The notes: generated by a model from the sequence alone, not told the origin. A DNA stretch of 44,974 nt from Bacteroidota bacterium (GCA_027488905.1 JAIYAT010000027.1:1-44974), one strand, 5' to 3'. Positions 24,950 to 33,758 are shown, counted from the first letter of the stretch. Numbers and translations: made by a program.

Positions 24950-25276
24950 TTAAAGATTAATTGGTTTTGTGTCAGTTTCATTTTGCTCATAAGCATCGTG
25001 CCTAAATTCGTCAAAATCATAGTCTGGCATTAAATCTGACTTAATGTGGTTGACGGTCTCATTTAAGGCTTCCATAAATTTGTTAAAATCTTCTTTGTAC
25101 AAAAAGATTTTGTGCTTCACATAATTCCCTTCTTCAAAGCTTTTTTTACTTTCTGTGATTGTGATGAAATAATCTTTCCCTCGGGTAGATTTTACATCAA
25201 AAAAATAGGTGCGTTTCCCCGCTCTAATTTTTTTAGAAAAAATTTCTTGGCTGTCGTTTTTATTGTAATCTTCCAT
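24950..25276 (-). CDS. PUR family DNA/RNA-binding protein (DUF3276)
   Basis: 108 residues from the inner ATG at 25276 (MEDYNKNDSQEIFSKKIRAGKRTYFFDVK), the usual start of this family; an ATG four codons upstream is possible. The PUR repeat is seen in KIRAGKRTYFFDVKSTRGKDYFITITESKK and the following KIFLYKEDFNKFMEAL. PUR-alpha-like proteins bind single-stranded nucleic acid; the role of the bacterial, mostly Bacteroidota and spirochaete, group is poorly known. The acidic C-terminal tail is family-typical. Confidence 0.87.
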   Translation of the reverse strand: MEDYNKNDSQEIFSKKIRAGKRTYFFDVKSTRGKDYFITITESKKSFEEGNYVKHKIFLYKEDFNKFMEALNETVNHIKSDLMPDYDFDEFRHDAYEQNETDTKPINL

Positions 25277-25370
25277 GCAGATTTTCAAAATATGGTGGCA
25301 AAATATATGTTAGCTGCTGCTTTTCAAAACACTTTTTTTGCCAATTTTAATTGTTGATTTTATTGTTGTT

Positions 25371-27155
25371 TTAGGAAACTAATTCCTCTTTAGATTGTTT
25401 ATCGAAAATTTCTTTATACATCCCATTCATTTTCAATAATTCAGCATGTGTCCCTTGTTCAATAATTGCTCCTTGGTCTAATACAATGATATGTTGAGCT
25501 TCCTTTACAGAAGAGGCTCTATGGCTTACAATTATAGTTGTTTTGCCTGCTGAAATATTTCCTAAGTTATTTAATATTTCTGATTCTGTTTTCGTATCTA
25601 AAGCACTTAGGCAGTCATCTAAAATTAATATTTCTGGATTTTTTACAAAGGCTCTAGCCATTGCAATCCTTTGTTTTTGACCTCCACTTAGGCTTATACC
25701 GCGTTCTCCAACTTTTGTTTCATAGCCATCTTTAAATTCAATAATATTGGCATGTACCGCGGCCATTTTTGCTGCTGCTTCTATTTTATTCGCATCTTCT
25801 TTTTGGTTCAAACCAAAAGAGATGTTAGCTGTAATGGTATCACTAAACAAAAAAACATCTTGCGGTACATACCCAATTCTATCTTTCCAATGCTTTAAAT
25901 TACAGTTTATAAGCGATTTGTTGTCTATCAAAATTGTTCCAGTACTTGGATCCATGATGCGCAGAAGCAATTGCACCAAAGTGGTTTTACCCGAGCCAGT
26001 GCTGCCTAAAATCGCGAACTTAGAACCTTTTTTAATACTGAAATCTAAATTTTTTAGCGCAGGAATTTCTTTTCCAGGATAGGTGTAGCTTAAGTTTTCA
26101 AAAGTAATTGAGGTCTCAAATTTATCGTATCCATTTGTGTTTAAATCCAGTTTTGGTTCAATGCTTAAAAACTCATTTATTCTGGCTTGGGAGGCTGCTG
26201 CCCTTTGAATAAGGCTAGTGGTATACCCTAAACTTGTTACAGGCCAAGTAAGCAAATGAACATACATGATAAATTCTGCGATATTTCCCAAAGTAGCAGT
26301 GCCATTGAGCACTTCTAAACCGCCAGCATATACTGTAATAAGTGCACTTAAACCTGTTAAGAAAACCATAATTGGAAAAAATACGGCATCCAATTTAGCT
26401 AGGTCCATTTGCTTGTCTTTGTAAATTTCTGTTTCCTGTTTGAACCAAAAGTAGTTGCGTTTTTCTGCTGCAAAAGATTTAATTACCCGAATGCCAGCAA
26501 AGGCTTCTTGAGTAAAAGAGGTGAGTGTAGATAATTGCTCTTGAATGGCATCGCTTTTTTGATGAATTAAACTATTTACCCTAAATATTAAATAGCTTAA
26601 AAAAGGAAGTGGCAAAATTACAAGCCAAGTTAGTTTTGCATTTACACTAAACATTACACTTAGCACCAAAACTATGGTTACCACCAAGTTTATAGCATAC
26701 ATAATTGCAGGTCCAACATACATTCTCACCCTACTCACGTCCTCGCTGATGCGCGCCATCAAATCACCTGTGCGGTTTTCTCTGTAAAATCCTTGGTCGA
26801 GTTTTTGGTAATGCGCATAAATTTCATTTTTGAGGTCGTACTCAATATGCCTGCTCATCACAATAATAGTTTGGCGCATGAGGTACATAAAGACTCCTCT
26901 TATGAGGGCAAATGCGATTACTAAAAAAGTAAAATACAATACATTTTTTCCAAGTGCATCAACAAGTTCCTGTTTGGCAGTTCCATCTGCTGTTTGTATA
27001 ACAAGTAAATTTTCTTTGATTAGGTCGATAGCATCTCTGACACTTTGAGCAGGAAAAATTGCAAAAAGATTAGAACTTGCCACAAACAGCACGCCTAAAA
27101 GGAGTCTGATTCTGTATTTATAAAAGTACTTCCGGAGATGTTTGAGTGGCTTCAC
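25371..27155 (-). CDS. ABC exporter, MsbA-like (fused membrane and ATPase domains)
   Basis: 594 residues from a GTG at 27155 (reading MKPLKHLRKYFYKYRIRLLLG); a longer frame to 27272 crosses the divergent dehydrogenase promoter and has no family match. Six membrane segments in residues 15-310, then the nucleotide-binding domain: Walker A GSTGSGKTT near 383-391, Q-loop PQDVFLFSD, signature LSGGQKQR, Walker B ILILDDCLSALD and H-loop SHRAS. Such homodimers flip lipids such as LPS precursors or export drugs and peptides. The iterated 10-mer at 25805-25814 encodes GLN 448-450. Confidence 0.9.
   Translation of the reverse strand: MKPLKHLRKYFYKYRIRLLLGVLFVASSNLFAIFPAQSVRDAIDLIKENLLVIQTADGTAKQELVDALGKNVLYFTFLVIAFALIRGVFMYLMRQTIIVMSRHIEYDLKNEIYAHYQKLDQGFYRENRTGDLMARISEDVSRVRMYVGPAIMYAINLVVTIVLVLSVMFSVNAKLTWLVILPLPFLSYLIFRVNSLIHQKSDAIQEQLSTLTSFTQEAFAGIRVIKSFAAEKRNYFWFKQETEIYKDKQMDLAKLDAVFFPIMVFLTGLSALITVYAGGLEVLNGTATLGNIAEFIMYVHLLTWPVTSLGYTTSLIQRAAASQARINEFLSIEPKLDLNTNGYDKFETSITFENLSYTYPGKEIPALKNLDFSIKKGSKFAILGSTGSGKTTLVQLLLRIMDPSTGTILIDNKSLINCNLKHWKDRIGYVPQDVFLFSDTITANISFGLNQKEDANKIEAAAKMAAVHANIIEFKDGYETKVGERGISLSGGQKQRIAMARAFVKNPEILILDDCLSALDTKTESEILNNLGNISAGKTTIIVSHRASSVKEAQHIIVLDQGAIIEQGTHAELLKMNGMYKEIFDKQSKEELVS
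25805..25814 (+). repeat. Iterated 10-mer, copy 7
   Basis: Inside the ABC exporter gene, on the coding strand GGTTTGAACC, encoding GLN 448-450; flanks TTTT and AAAA. Confidence 0.85.
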
Positions 27156-27220
27156 AATGTTAATAGACTTGCAAATAAACTCTTTTATGTGAACAAATTG
27201 GGTAGTAAGTAAAATGCACC

Positions 27221-27249
27221 TTGAAATACCAAAAATTAAGCTACTTTTG
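27221..27249 (+). promoter_or_regulatory. Promoter of the leucine dehydrogenase-like gene
   Basis: TTG at 27221-27223, an 18-bp spacer, then TACTTTTG at 27242-27249, an exact TAnnTTTG box. It lies inside a longer frame, which supports the start at 27286. Confidence 0.7.
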
Positions 27250-27285
27250 CGCCACGAATTTTTGAAACCCAATAATCATTTACTC

Positions 27286-28359
27286 ATGGAGAATCAAGAG
27301 ATTTTCAGCTTGTTAGCTACCTACGATCACGAACAGATTGTATTTTGCAACGACAATGCCACTGGCTTAAAGGCCATTATTGCCATTCACAACACTGTCC
27401 TTGGCCCAGGACTTGGTGGTACGCGTATTTGGAATTATAAAAATGATGCCGAAGCTATTTATGACGTAATGCGTCTATCTAGGGGAATGACTTACAAAGC
27501 AGCCATTTCTGGTTTGAACCTAGGAGGTGCTAAGGCAGTTATTATTGGCGACGCAACTAAAATTAAAACCGAAGCTTTAATGCGTAAGTTTGGAAGATTT
27601 GTTGAAAATCTTAATGGAAAGTACATTACTGCTGAGGATGTTAATACCACCACGCGTGACATGGAGTATGTTCAAATGGAAACCAGCCATGTTGTGGGAT
27701 TACCTGAAAGCATGGGTGGTGGCGGAGATCCTAGTCCGGTTACTGCCTACGGCGTCTACATGGGAATGAAAGCAAGTGCAAAGAATGTATTTGGTTCAGA
27801 CAGCCTAGCTGGTAAAAAAGTTGCTGTTCAAGGTATTGGAAAAGTAGGCGGGCATTTATTAGAATTTTTGCATAAAGAAGGCGCCGAATTAATAATTGCA
27901 GATATCAATGAAACTGTACTGAAGCATTATGCTGAAACAATAGGTGCTAAAGTAGTTGCTGGAGACGAGATTTATAGTCAAGCAGTGGATATTTTTGCAC
28001 CATGTGCTTTGGGTGCAATTTTAAATGATGCAAACATTGCAAAATTAAAATGCGCAGTAATTGCAGGTGCAGCTAATAACCAATTGGCAGAAGAAGAAGT
28101 TCATGGCCCTTTGTTGATTCAAAAAGGAATTACCTACGCACCAGATTTTCTTATTAATGCAGGTGGTTTGATTAATGTTTACCAAGAGCATATTGGGTAT
28201 AACAGAGAAACAGCTTATCGCAAAGCAGAGCATATTTATGATGTGACCTTAGAAATTTTAAAAGTTTCTGCAGACGAAAAGATTCATACTCAAAAGGCTG
28301 CTATTAATTTAGCTGAAAAGCGTATAAAAGATATTGCTAAAGTTAGGGCAACTTATTAA
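27286..28359 (+). CDS. Leu/Phe/Val dehydrogenase of the Glu/Leu/Phe/Val family
   Basis: 357 residues from the ATG at 27286 (MENQEIFSLLATYDHEQ). Substrate domain with LGPGLGGTRIW, the catalytic lysine region MTYKAAISGLNLGGAKAVI (the second Lys of the family signature in GGAK), and the NAD-binding Rossmann motif VQGIGKVGGHL at about 185-195. It interconverts branched-chain amino acids and 2-oxo acids, probably leucine. nusB follows with the stop and start overlapping as TAATG, so translation is coupled. The iterated 10-mer at 27511-27520 encodes GLN 76-78 within the signature. Confidence 0.9.
   Translation: MENQEIFSLLATYDHEQIVFCNDNATGLKAIIAIHNTVLGPGLGGTRIWNYKNDAEAIYDVMRLSRGMTYKAAISGLNLGGAKAVIIGDATKIKTEALMRKFGRFVENLNGKYITAEDVNTTTRDMEYVQMETSHVVGLPESMGGGGDPSPVTAYGVYMGMKASAKNVFGSDSLAGKKVAVQGIGKVGGHLLEFLHKEGAELIIADINETVLKHYAETIGAKVVAGDEIYSQAVDIFAPCALGAILNDANIAKLKCAVIAGAANNQLAEEEVHGPLLIQKGITYAPDFLINAGGLINVYQEHIGYNRETAYRKAEHIYDVTLEILKVSADEKIHTQKAAINLAEKRIKDIAKVRATY
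27511..27520 (-). repeat. Iterated 10-mer, copy 8
   Basis: Inside the leucine dehydrogenase-like gene, encoding GLN 76-78 of the family signature. Confidence 0.8.
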
Positions 28360-29300
28360 TGTTAAATAGAAGGTTTTTAAGAATAAAGGCATTTCAAATA
28401 CTTTACGCTTTATCGCGTGAAGAACAGCCTAATGTTGCAGTGTATCGCAAGAGGCTGTTTGAAGGTTTAGATAAGACGTATGAGCTATTCCTTTTCATGC
28501 TTTCTTTTCCTGAGGCATTTATCGACTTTTTGCAATCCGATTTAGAAGCTCAAAAAGCGAAGTATATTCCAACAAAAGAGCAAATCGATTTGCTAGATGC
28601 AGTGCTTTCCAACAAGGTATTGTTGCAAATCACTCATGATGTTACCTTAAAAAATACAAGGGAAAAAAAGAGTCTACAATGGCTCCAAAGTACTGATGTT
28701 TTGCGCAGGTTTTGGAATGATATCAAAGATGCAGAATGGGTTAAAACCTATGCTGCTTTGCCTACAAAAACTTATTTTAATGATAAGGATTTTGCAGCCA
28801 CTTTATTCGAATTAATCATTTCTGATGAAGATATCTTCTGCGCCTATTTCGAAGAACGCTTCATCAATTGGGATGATGACCAAGTGCTGGTTTTAACTGC
28901 AATTCAACGTTTGTTAAAAGACTTAAAGGATAATTCATTGGTGTTTTTACCTCAAAAGCATAAAGATGAAGAAGAAGACCTTAAATTTGTAAAAGACCTA
29001 TATGATTTATACCTCCAAAATCAAATTGAACTAAGCGATATTGTTACTGCTAGAACCAAAAATTGGGATGAGGAACGTATTGCTTTGGTAGATATGATTT
29101 TAATGAAAATGGCTTTATGTGAATTAATGTATTTTCCATACATACCTGTTAAGGTAACCATAAATGAGTACTTGGAACTTGCAAAACTTTACAGCACTCC
29201 GCAGAGCCATGGATTTATCAATGGTATTTTAGATAAAGCGCAGGCAGAATTAAGAAAGCAAAATAAAATAGAAAAATTAGGAAGAGGATTAGTAGATTAA
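28359..29300 (+). CDS. nusB: Transcription antitermination factor NusB, long Bacteroidota form
   Basis: 313 residues, over twice the E. coli length. The N-terminus RRFLRIKAFQILYAL and the C-terminal half (about 170-310), ending in LYSTPQSHGFINGILDKAQAELRK, match NusB: the final segment is the conserved SPAFVNGVLDK-like helix. The extended middle is usual in this phylum. NusB binds boxA RNA with NusE and supports rRNA antitermination. Shares one base with the preceding gene's stop. Confidence 0.9.
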   Translation: MLNRRFLRIKAFQILYALSREEQPNVAVYRKRLFEGLDKTYELFLFMLSFPEAFIDFLQSDLEAQKAKYIPTKEQIDLLDAVLSNKVLLQITHDVTLKNTREKKSLQWLQSTDVLRRFWNDIKDAEWVKTYAALPTKTYFNDKDFAATLFELIISDEDIFCAYFEERFINWDDDQVLVLTAIQRLLKDLKDNSLVFLPQKHKDEEEDLKFVKDLYDLYLQNQIELSDIVTARTKNWDEERIALVDMILMKMALCELMYFPYIPVKVTINEYLELAKLYSTPQSHGFINGILDKAQAELRKQNKIEKLGRGLVD

Positions 29301-29311
29301 CCATTCATCAT

Positions 29312-29764
29312 ATGAAAAGAATAATCGTAATTGTTTCTTGTTTAGCATTATTTACCGCATGTGGCAATAGTGAGCCCAAGAAAGCCGATGCAAGTATTAT
29401 AAGCAATCCCTTAACTGCATCTGATACTGCGGTTAATTCGGCAGACGCTCCCACCATGACTTTTGAGGAAAACATCCATGATTTTGGAAAATTAATTGAT
29501 GGGGAAGTTGTCACCTATAAATTTAAATTCAAGAACACAGGCAATAGCCCCTTGCTAATTTCAAGTGCTTCGGCTAGTTGTGGCTGCACTGTGCCAAGTT
29601 ATCCTAAGGAGCCAATTGCGACTGGAGAAGAAGGAGCCATTGATGTCCAATTTAATAGTAGCGGAAAAGTTGGGACGTTCGATAAAAATGTAACCATTGT
29701 ATCCAATACCATTCCTAATCAAACCATTTTAGCCATTAAAGGCGTAGTAATTGAAAAAAAATAA
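29312..29764 (+). CDS. DUF1573 lipoprotein
   Basis: 150 residues. Signal peptide with lipobox FTAC at 14-17. The DUF1573 domain, an immunoglobulin-like fold, covers about 45-147: HDFGKLIDGEVVTYKFKFKNTGNSPL, the conserved SASCGCTVPSYPKEPI and GKVGTFDKNVTIVSN. Found frequently in this phylum between nusB and yajC; role not known. Starts 11 bases after the nusB stop and probably belongs to the same transcript. Confidence 0.9.
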   Translation: MKRIIVIVSCLALFTACGNSEPKKADASIISNPLTASDTAVNSADAPTMTFEENIHDFGKLIDGEVVTYKFKFKNTGNSPLLISSASASCGCTVPSYPKEPIATGEEGAIDVQFNSSGKVGTFDKNVTIVSNTIPNQTILAIKGVVIEKK

Positions 29765-29776
29765 TATAACAAAGAT

Positions 29777-30115
29777 ATGTTGAACCAAATTTTATTAATG
29801 GCACCTCCTGCAACAGGAGCCCAAGCTGGAAATCCAATCATGCAGTTTTTACCTTTGATTTTGATATTTGTGGTGTTTTACTTCTTTATGATATACCCAC
29901 AAATGAAAAAGAACAAGGCGCAAAAGAAGTTTAGAGAAGAATTGGGCAAAGGACAAAAAATCATTACAATTGGTGGCGTTCATGCCAAGATTATTGAAGT
30001 AGCAGAAACTACTTTCTTAATTGAAAGCGAAGGAACTAAGTTGAGAATAGATAAAACTGCCGTATCAATGGAAGCTTCTCAAGCGCTTAATAAGCCTGTT
30101 GAAGAAAAGAAGTAA
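29777..30115 (+). CDS. yajC: Preprotein translocase subunit YajC
   Basis: 112 residues. One membrane segment at about 23-43 ([20 protein letters not shown]), then [33 protein letters not shown], the family hallmark. YajC associates with SecDF and the SecYEG translocon in the inner membrane. The last gene of the dehydrogenase-nusB-DUF1573-yajC run; a terminator follows. Confidence 0.94.
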   Translation: MLNQILLMAPPATGAQAGNPIMQFLPLILIFVVFYFFMIYPQMKKNKAQKKFREELGKGQKIITIGGVHAKIIEVAETTFLIESEGTKLRIDKTAVSMEASQALNKPVEEKK

Positions 30116-30209
30116 TTAGCTGTTCAATCGTAAGTTAACTCCTTAAGGTATTAGGAGAGGTATTATTTCAAAATGCTCTTACTAAACTTGAGGAGTCGCT
30201 TGTAAAAAT

Positions 30210-30247
30210 AAAGGACGAATGATTGCATTCGTCCTTTGTTTTTTTAT
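30210..30247 (+). terminator. Terminator between yajC and the convergent orphan gene
   Basis: Perfect 11-bp stem AAAGGACGAAT / ATTCGTCCTTT with a 6-base loop and a T-run on the plus strand. The sequence before it is also A-rich, so it can serve the convergent gene ending at 30260. Confidence 0.85.
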
Positions 30248-30259
30248 ATTAAAGTTTAA

Positions 30260-30544
30260 TTATTTAACCTTCGTCTTTTTAACAGGAAGCGGTTCTGAAT
30301 TTAGCACTGCATAAATGTGGTTGATGGCTTCGTTTTCGGTAGGACTAATCGTTCTCCTAACATGTAATTCCTTTTTCAAACCATCTTTTCCAATTTGATT
30401 TAAAAAACTTGGATTGTTTCTATAAACTTCTGGAATTAATTTCTCTACAGCCTCAAGGGCTAATAATCTTCTATTGGTAGACAAGTTTCTTGACTCGCCT
30501 TTTATTTGCTTGGTGATTTCTGTAGTAATTTCTTTCCAATTCAT
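30260..30544 (-). CDS. Hypothetical protein of 94 residues
   Basis: From the ATG at 30544 (MNWKEITTEITKQIKGESRNL); a frame extension to 30607 is possible but less likely. Mostly helical and polar, with a basic tail ending KKTKVK. No signal peptide or membrane segment. I do not recognise a family. It is on the opposite strand to its neighbours, between yajC and coaE, in a place where many Bacteroidota carry a YbbR-type gene. Codon use looks ordinary for the window. Confidence 0.6.
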   Translation of the reverse strand: MNWKEITTEITKQIKGESRNLSTNRRLLALEAVEKLIPEVYRNNPSFLNQIGKDGLKKELHVRRTISPTENEAINHIYAVLNSEPLPVKKTKVK

Positions 30545-30648
30545 TGTATTAGATGGTTTTTTGTGTTGGCCGAACGTTAATTCAAATACAAATGTCGGGT
30601 TTTTCAATGTGATTTAATTATTATTGAGAATAAAACCAATTTTATCTC

Positions 30649-30658
30649 GGTTTGAACC
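30649..30658 (-). repeat. Iterated 10-mer, copy 9 (intergenic)
   Basis: In the gap between the divergently oriented orphan gene and coaE. Confidence 0.85.
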
Positions 30659-30678
30659 TAGCATTTGCGGGCAAAACG

Positions 30679-30724
30679 CCTAGGCTGCCTTTGAGGCCTC
30701 TAGCATCTGGCCTCTAGCTTTTGG
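30679..30724 (+). repeat. Short imperfect tandem repeat
   Basis: Two adjacent 14-base units, CCTCTAGCATCTGG (30697-30710) and CCTCTAGCTTTTGG (30711-30724), differ at two positions; a more degenerate unit, CCTAGGCTGCCTTTGAGG, precedes them. Confidence 0.6.
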
Positions 30725-30810
30725 CAGAAACCAATCCAAATGAGATTGAATATTAACTAAAAGAGGGGATGATTGAAATTAGGCGACTCCGAAGGGGTCG
30801 AACTTTTACT

Positions 30811-30818
30811 TACCTTCG
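30811..30818 (+). promoter_or_regulatory. Possible -7 box of coaE
   Basis: TACCTTCG, one change from TAnnTTTG, four bases before the coaE ATG. This would give a leaderless or downstream-started transcript, so it is uncertain. Confidence 0.3.
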
Positions 30819-30822
30819 CCTT

Positions 30823-31407
30823 ATGAAACAAATAGGCATCACTGGCAATATTGGTTCTGGTAAAAGTACCGTAGCTAAAATTTTTGCAACTTTAGGCATT
30901 CCTATCTATGATGCCGATGCCCGCGCTAAAAGCGTGATGACAGAAAATGCTTCCCTAAAAGCAGATTTAATTAACTTGCTTGGAGCAGAAGCTTACCTTA
31001 TGGATGGAAATTTAGATAGGGCTTATATTGCTTCACTTGTTTTTAAAAACCAAGCCTTGTTAAGCGAATTAAACGCTTTGGTGCACCCAGCCGTTTTCAA
31101 AGATTACGATGAATGGGTCTTGGTTCAAACCGCCCCCTATATTTTAAAAGAAGCTGCATTGATGTATGAGAGCGACTCCTATAAAAAGTTGGATAAAATC
31201 ATTGTGGTGCACTGCCCCGATGAATTGCGCATTGCCCGCACCATGCAAAGAGATAACAGCACCCGCGAGGCTGTTTTGGAGCGCCTACAAAAACAAATGC
31301 CGCAAGAAGAAAAAATGGCAAGGGCAGATTATTTACTCAACAACGATGAAAGCCATTTGCTAATTCCACAAGTGATGCAATTGCACCAAAAACTGCTGCT
31401 TTTGTAA
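30823..31407 (+). CDS. coaE: Dephospho-CoA kinase
   Basis: 194 residues from the ATG at 30823 (MKQIGITGNIGSGKSTVAK), whose P-loop position fits the family; the frame extends to 30769 without support. Other features: IPIYDADARAK, LNALVHPAVF and MARADYLLNNDE near the C-terminus. It performs the last step of coenzyme A synthesis. The iterated 10-mer at 31122-31131 encodes VQT 101-103. The stop abuts the convergent uvrD stop. Confidence 0.94.
   Translation: MKQIGITGNIGSGKSTVAKIFATLGIPIYDADARAKSVMTENASLKADLINLLGAEAYLMDGNLDRAYIASLVFKNQALLSELNALVHPAVFKDYDEWVLVQTAPYILKEAALMYESDSYKKLDKIIVVHCPDELRIARTMQRDNSTREAVLERLQKQMPQEEKMARADYLLNNDESHLLIPQVMQLHQKLLLL
31122..31131 (+). repeat. Iterated 10-mer, copy 10
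   Basis: Inside coaE, encoding VQT 101-103. Confidence 0.85.
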
Positions 31408-33675
31408 CTATTTTATTTGCAGCTTCGCAAATTTAAGCACCAACACTTTTCGGCCATGTTCGGTAAAATCTATGGTTGCTTTTTTATTGTCGCCAATGCC
31501 TTCCATAAGCACCACCTCGCCATCGCCAAAACGCTGGTGCGCCACCTTATCACTTACTTTTAGCCCACTGGTATCATCGGCCACAAAATCTGGGTTGATG
31601 GGCGTTGCGGGCTTAGGCGTTGGTTTTTGTAAAGCCAGAACTTTTTTGGGTAAACCTGTCATGGTGCCTGTTCTTGGCGCCTCATCTTTGCCAAAACTTT
31701 GTCCACCACGGTTGCCAAACAAATTATCGAATTGTAAAAACTTAGGGTCAATTTCTTGTAAGAACCTACTTGGTTCGCTATTGATGATGTTGCCAAACTT
31801 AAATCTACTGGTAGCAAAACTTAGCGTAAGTTTTTTCATGGCTCGGGTAATGGCCACGTAAAACAAACGGCGTTCTTCTTCTAACTCTTGCCTACTATTT
31901 AGCGACAATTGTGAAGGAAACAAATTTTCTTCCAATCCTACCACATGCACATATTTGTACTCCAAACCTTTAGCCGAGTGAATGGTCATAAGGCTTACAT
32001 GGTCTTGGTCTTGGCTCTTGTCTTTATCGTCGTTGGTTAGTAAAGCAACATCTGCCATAAACTCATCCAAGGTGCGTGTTTTTACTACTCCTTCTTCGTC
32101 AATTAAATCTTCAATGCTAAACTCTTTGATACCATTGAGAAGTTCTTCAGTGTTTTCGTAACGGGCAATTCCTTCTATGGTTTTGTCTTCGTAAAGGGCT
32201 TTTAGCAATCCACTTTGCTTGGCAATGTGCATGGCCACATCATAGGCATTTCGGTTGAGTAAGGTTTGAAAGCTTTTAATCATAAGCACAAAATCTTCAA
32301 CCGGACCTTGCAGTTTAATTCCAAACTCCCGTGCTTTATCCATAAAAGTCCACAAGCTCACTTTGTTTTCATCTGCGGCTAGCATCATTTTTTCGAGGGT
32401 GGTTTTACCAATGCCGCGGGTTGGGTAGTTAATGATGCGCTTAAGGGCTTCTTCATCATTTGGGTTGATCACAACACGGTAATATGCCAATAAATCTTTC
32501 ACCTCTTTACGCTGGTAGAAGGAAAGTCCGCCATAGATTTTATATGGAATGTTTATTTTGCGCAGCGCCTCTTCCATCGACCTACTTTGCGCGTTGGTTC
32601 TATACAGAATTGCAAAATCTTTGTGGTGCAATTGGCCATTCATCTTATCCTGAAAAATAGAGGAGGCCACCATCTTTCCTTCTTCATTATCAGTGAGTGC
32701 ACGCAAAACCCGAATTTTCTCACCTGTTTCGTTGTCGGTCCAAACTTGCTTAGCAATTTGCTCTTTATTTTTTTCGATGATAGAACTTGCCGCATTTACA
32801 ATGTTTTGCGTGCTGCGGTAGTTTTGCTCTAGTTTGAAGATTTTTACATCGGTATAGTCTTTCTGAAAGCCAAGGATATTTCTGATGTTAGCTCCTCTAA
32901 AGGCATAAATACTTTGCGCATCATCGCCTACTACGGCAATATTTTCATGTACTGCGGCCAATTTTTTCAGAATCATGTATTGGGCATGGTTGGTATCCTG
33001 AAACTCATCTACCATGATATATTTAAATTGATGTTGGTAGCGGTGCAATACTTCTGGATGAAAGTGAAACAAGCGGAAAGTATTTACCAATAAATCGTCA
33101 AAATCCATGGCACCTGCTCTAAAGCAGCGTTCTTGGTACACTTTAAATATATGGGAGAACTTGGGTTTGCCACTGCTAATGTCTTGCTCGGTAAGTTCGC
33201 CATTTTGAATATATTCATCTGCGGTTATTAAGTTGTTTTTAGCCGAAGAAATCCTTGATAAAATGCTCGAAGGTTTGTACACTTTATCGTCTAACTTATT
33301 TTCATTAAGTATAGTTTTGATTAAGCTTTTGCTATCGTCGGTATCATAAATAGTAAAATTTTTAGGGTAGCCAATTTTTTCACTTTCAGAACGTAGGATT
33401 CGGGCGAAGATGCTATGAAAGGTTCCCATCCAAACATTTCTGCCCTCAGAGCCTGCGGCTTCCATGATACGATGACGCATTTCTTTGGCTGCTTTATTGG
33501 TAAAAGTTAAGGCTAAAATTTGAAACGAATCGGCGCCACTGCGCAACATGTGCACAATTCTATAAGTGAGCACACGGGTTTTTCCTGAGCCCGCGCCAGC
33601 TATAATCATCACAGGTCCTTTTATTTGTTCAACGGCCGCGCGCTGCGCCGGATTTAAAGTTGCTAAATACTCCAC
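31408..33675 (-). CDS. uvrD: UvrD/PcrA-type superfamily 1 DNA helicase
   Basis: 755 residues. Motif I AGAGSGKT at 26-33, motif Ia TFTNKAAKEMRHRI, motif II VDEFQDTN, motif III GDDAQSIYAFRGA, motif IV QNYRST, and motifs V/VI LMTIHSAKGLEY and VAITRAMKKLTLSF are all intact. The C-terminus (about 690-755) has a Tudor-like end (VSDKVAHQRFGDGEVVLMEG) as in PcrA. A 3'-5' helicase for DNA repair and replication restart. Divergent from the M20 peptidase gene. Confidence 0.95.
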   Translation of the reverse strand: MEYLATLNPAQRAAVEQIKGPVMIIAGAGSGKTRVLTYRIVHMLRSGADSFQILALTFTNKAAKEMRHRIMEAAGSEGRNVWMGTFHSIFARILRSESEKIGYPKNFTIYDTDDSKSLIKTILNENKLDDKVYKPSSILSRISSAKNNLITADEYIQNGELTEQDISSGKPKFSHIFKVYQERCFRAGAMDFDDLLVNTFRLFHFHPEVLHRYQHQFKYIMVDEFQDTNHAQYMILKKLAAVHENIAVVGDDAQSIYAFRGANIRNILGFQKDYTDVKIFKLEQNYRSTQNIVNAASSIIEKNKEQIAKQVWTDNETGEKIRVLRALTDNEEGKMVASSIFQDKMNGQLHHKDFAILYRTNAQSRSMEEALRKINIPYKIYGGLSFYQRKEVKDLLAYYRVVINPNDEEALKRIINYPTRGIGKTTLEKMMLAADENKVSLWTFMDKAREFGIKLQGPVEDFVLMIKSFQTLLNRNAYDVAMHIAKQSGLLKALYEDKTIEGIARYENTEELLNGIKEFSIEDLIDEEGVVKTRTLDEFMADVALLTNDDKDKSQDQDHVSLMTIHSAKGLEYKYVHVVGLEENLFPSQLSLNSRQELEEERRLFYVAITRAMKKLTLSFATSRFKFGNIINSEPSRFLQEIDPKFLQFDNLFGNRGGQSFGKDEAPRTGTMTGLPKKVLALQKPTPKPATPINPDFVADDTSGLKVSDKVAHQRFGDGEVVLMEGIGDNKKATIDFTEHGRKVLVLKFAKLQIK

Positions 33676-33679
33676 CCTA

Positions 33680-33687
33680 CGAAAGTA
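33680..33687 (-). promoter_or_regulatory. Possible -7 box of uvrD
   Basis: Minus strand TACTTTCG, the same variant as the rpmH promoter, five bases before the ATG at 33675. No clear upstream TTTG. Confidence 0.35.
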
Positions 33688-33750
33688 ACTCTTCTCTGTT
33701 TGTGCTTGTCCTTAAAATTTCAACACCCTTCCAATTTCTGATAAAATATA

Positions 33751-33758
33751 TAGCTTTG
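33751..33758 (+). promoter_or_regulatory. -7 box of the M20 peptidase gene
   Basis: TAGCTTTG, exact TAnnTTTG, 15 bases before the ATG at 33774. It supports that start over an upstream one at 33660. Confidence 0.55.

Larger units (their letters stand above)
30608..30822. other. 215-base gap between the orphan gene and coaE
   Basis: The gap holds a copy of the iterated 10-mer (30649-30658), an imperfect tandem repeat (30679-30724) and a possible coaE -7 box. No coding frame or RNA gene is evident. Confidence 0.6.

Noticed and set aside
27156-27272. N-terminal extension of the ABC exporter to an ATG at 27272
   Set aside because: It crosses the good promoter of the divergent dehydrogenase gene and has no family-like sequence; the GTG at 27155 gives the usual N-terminus.
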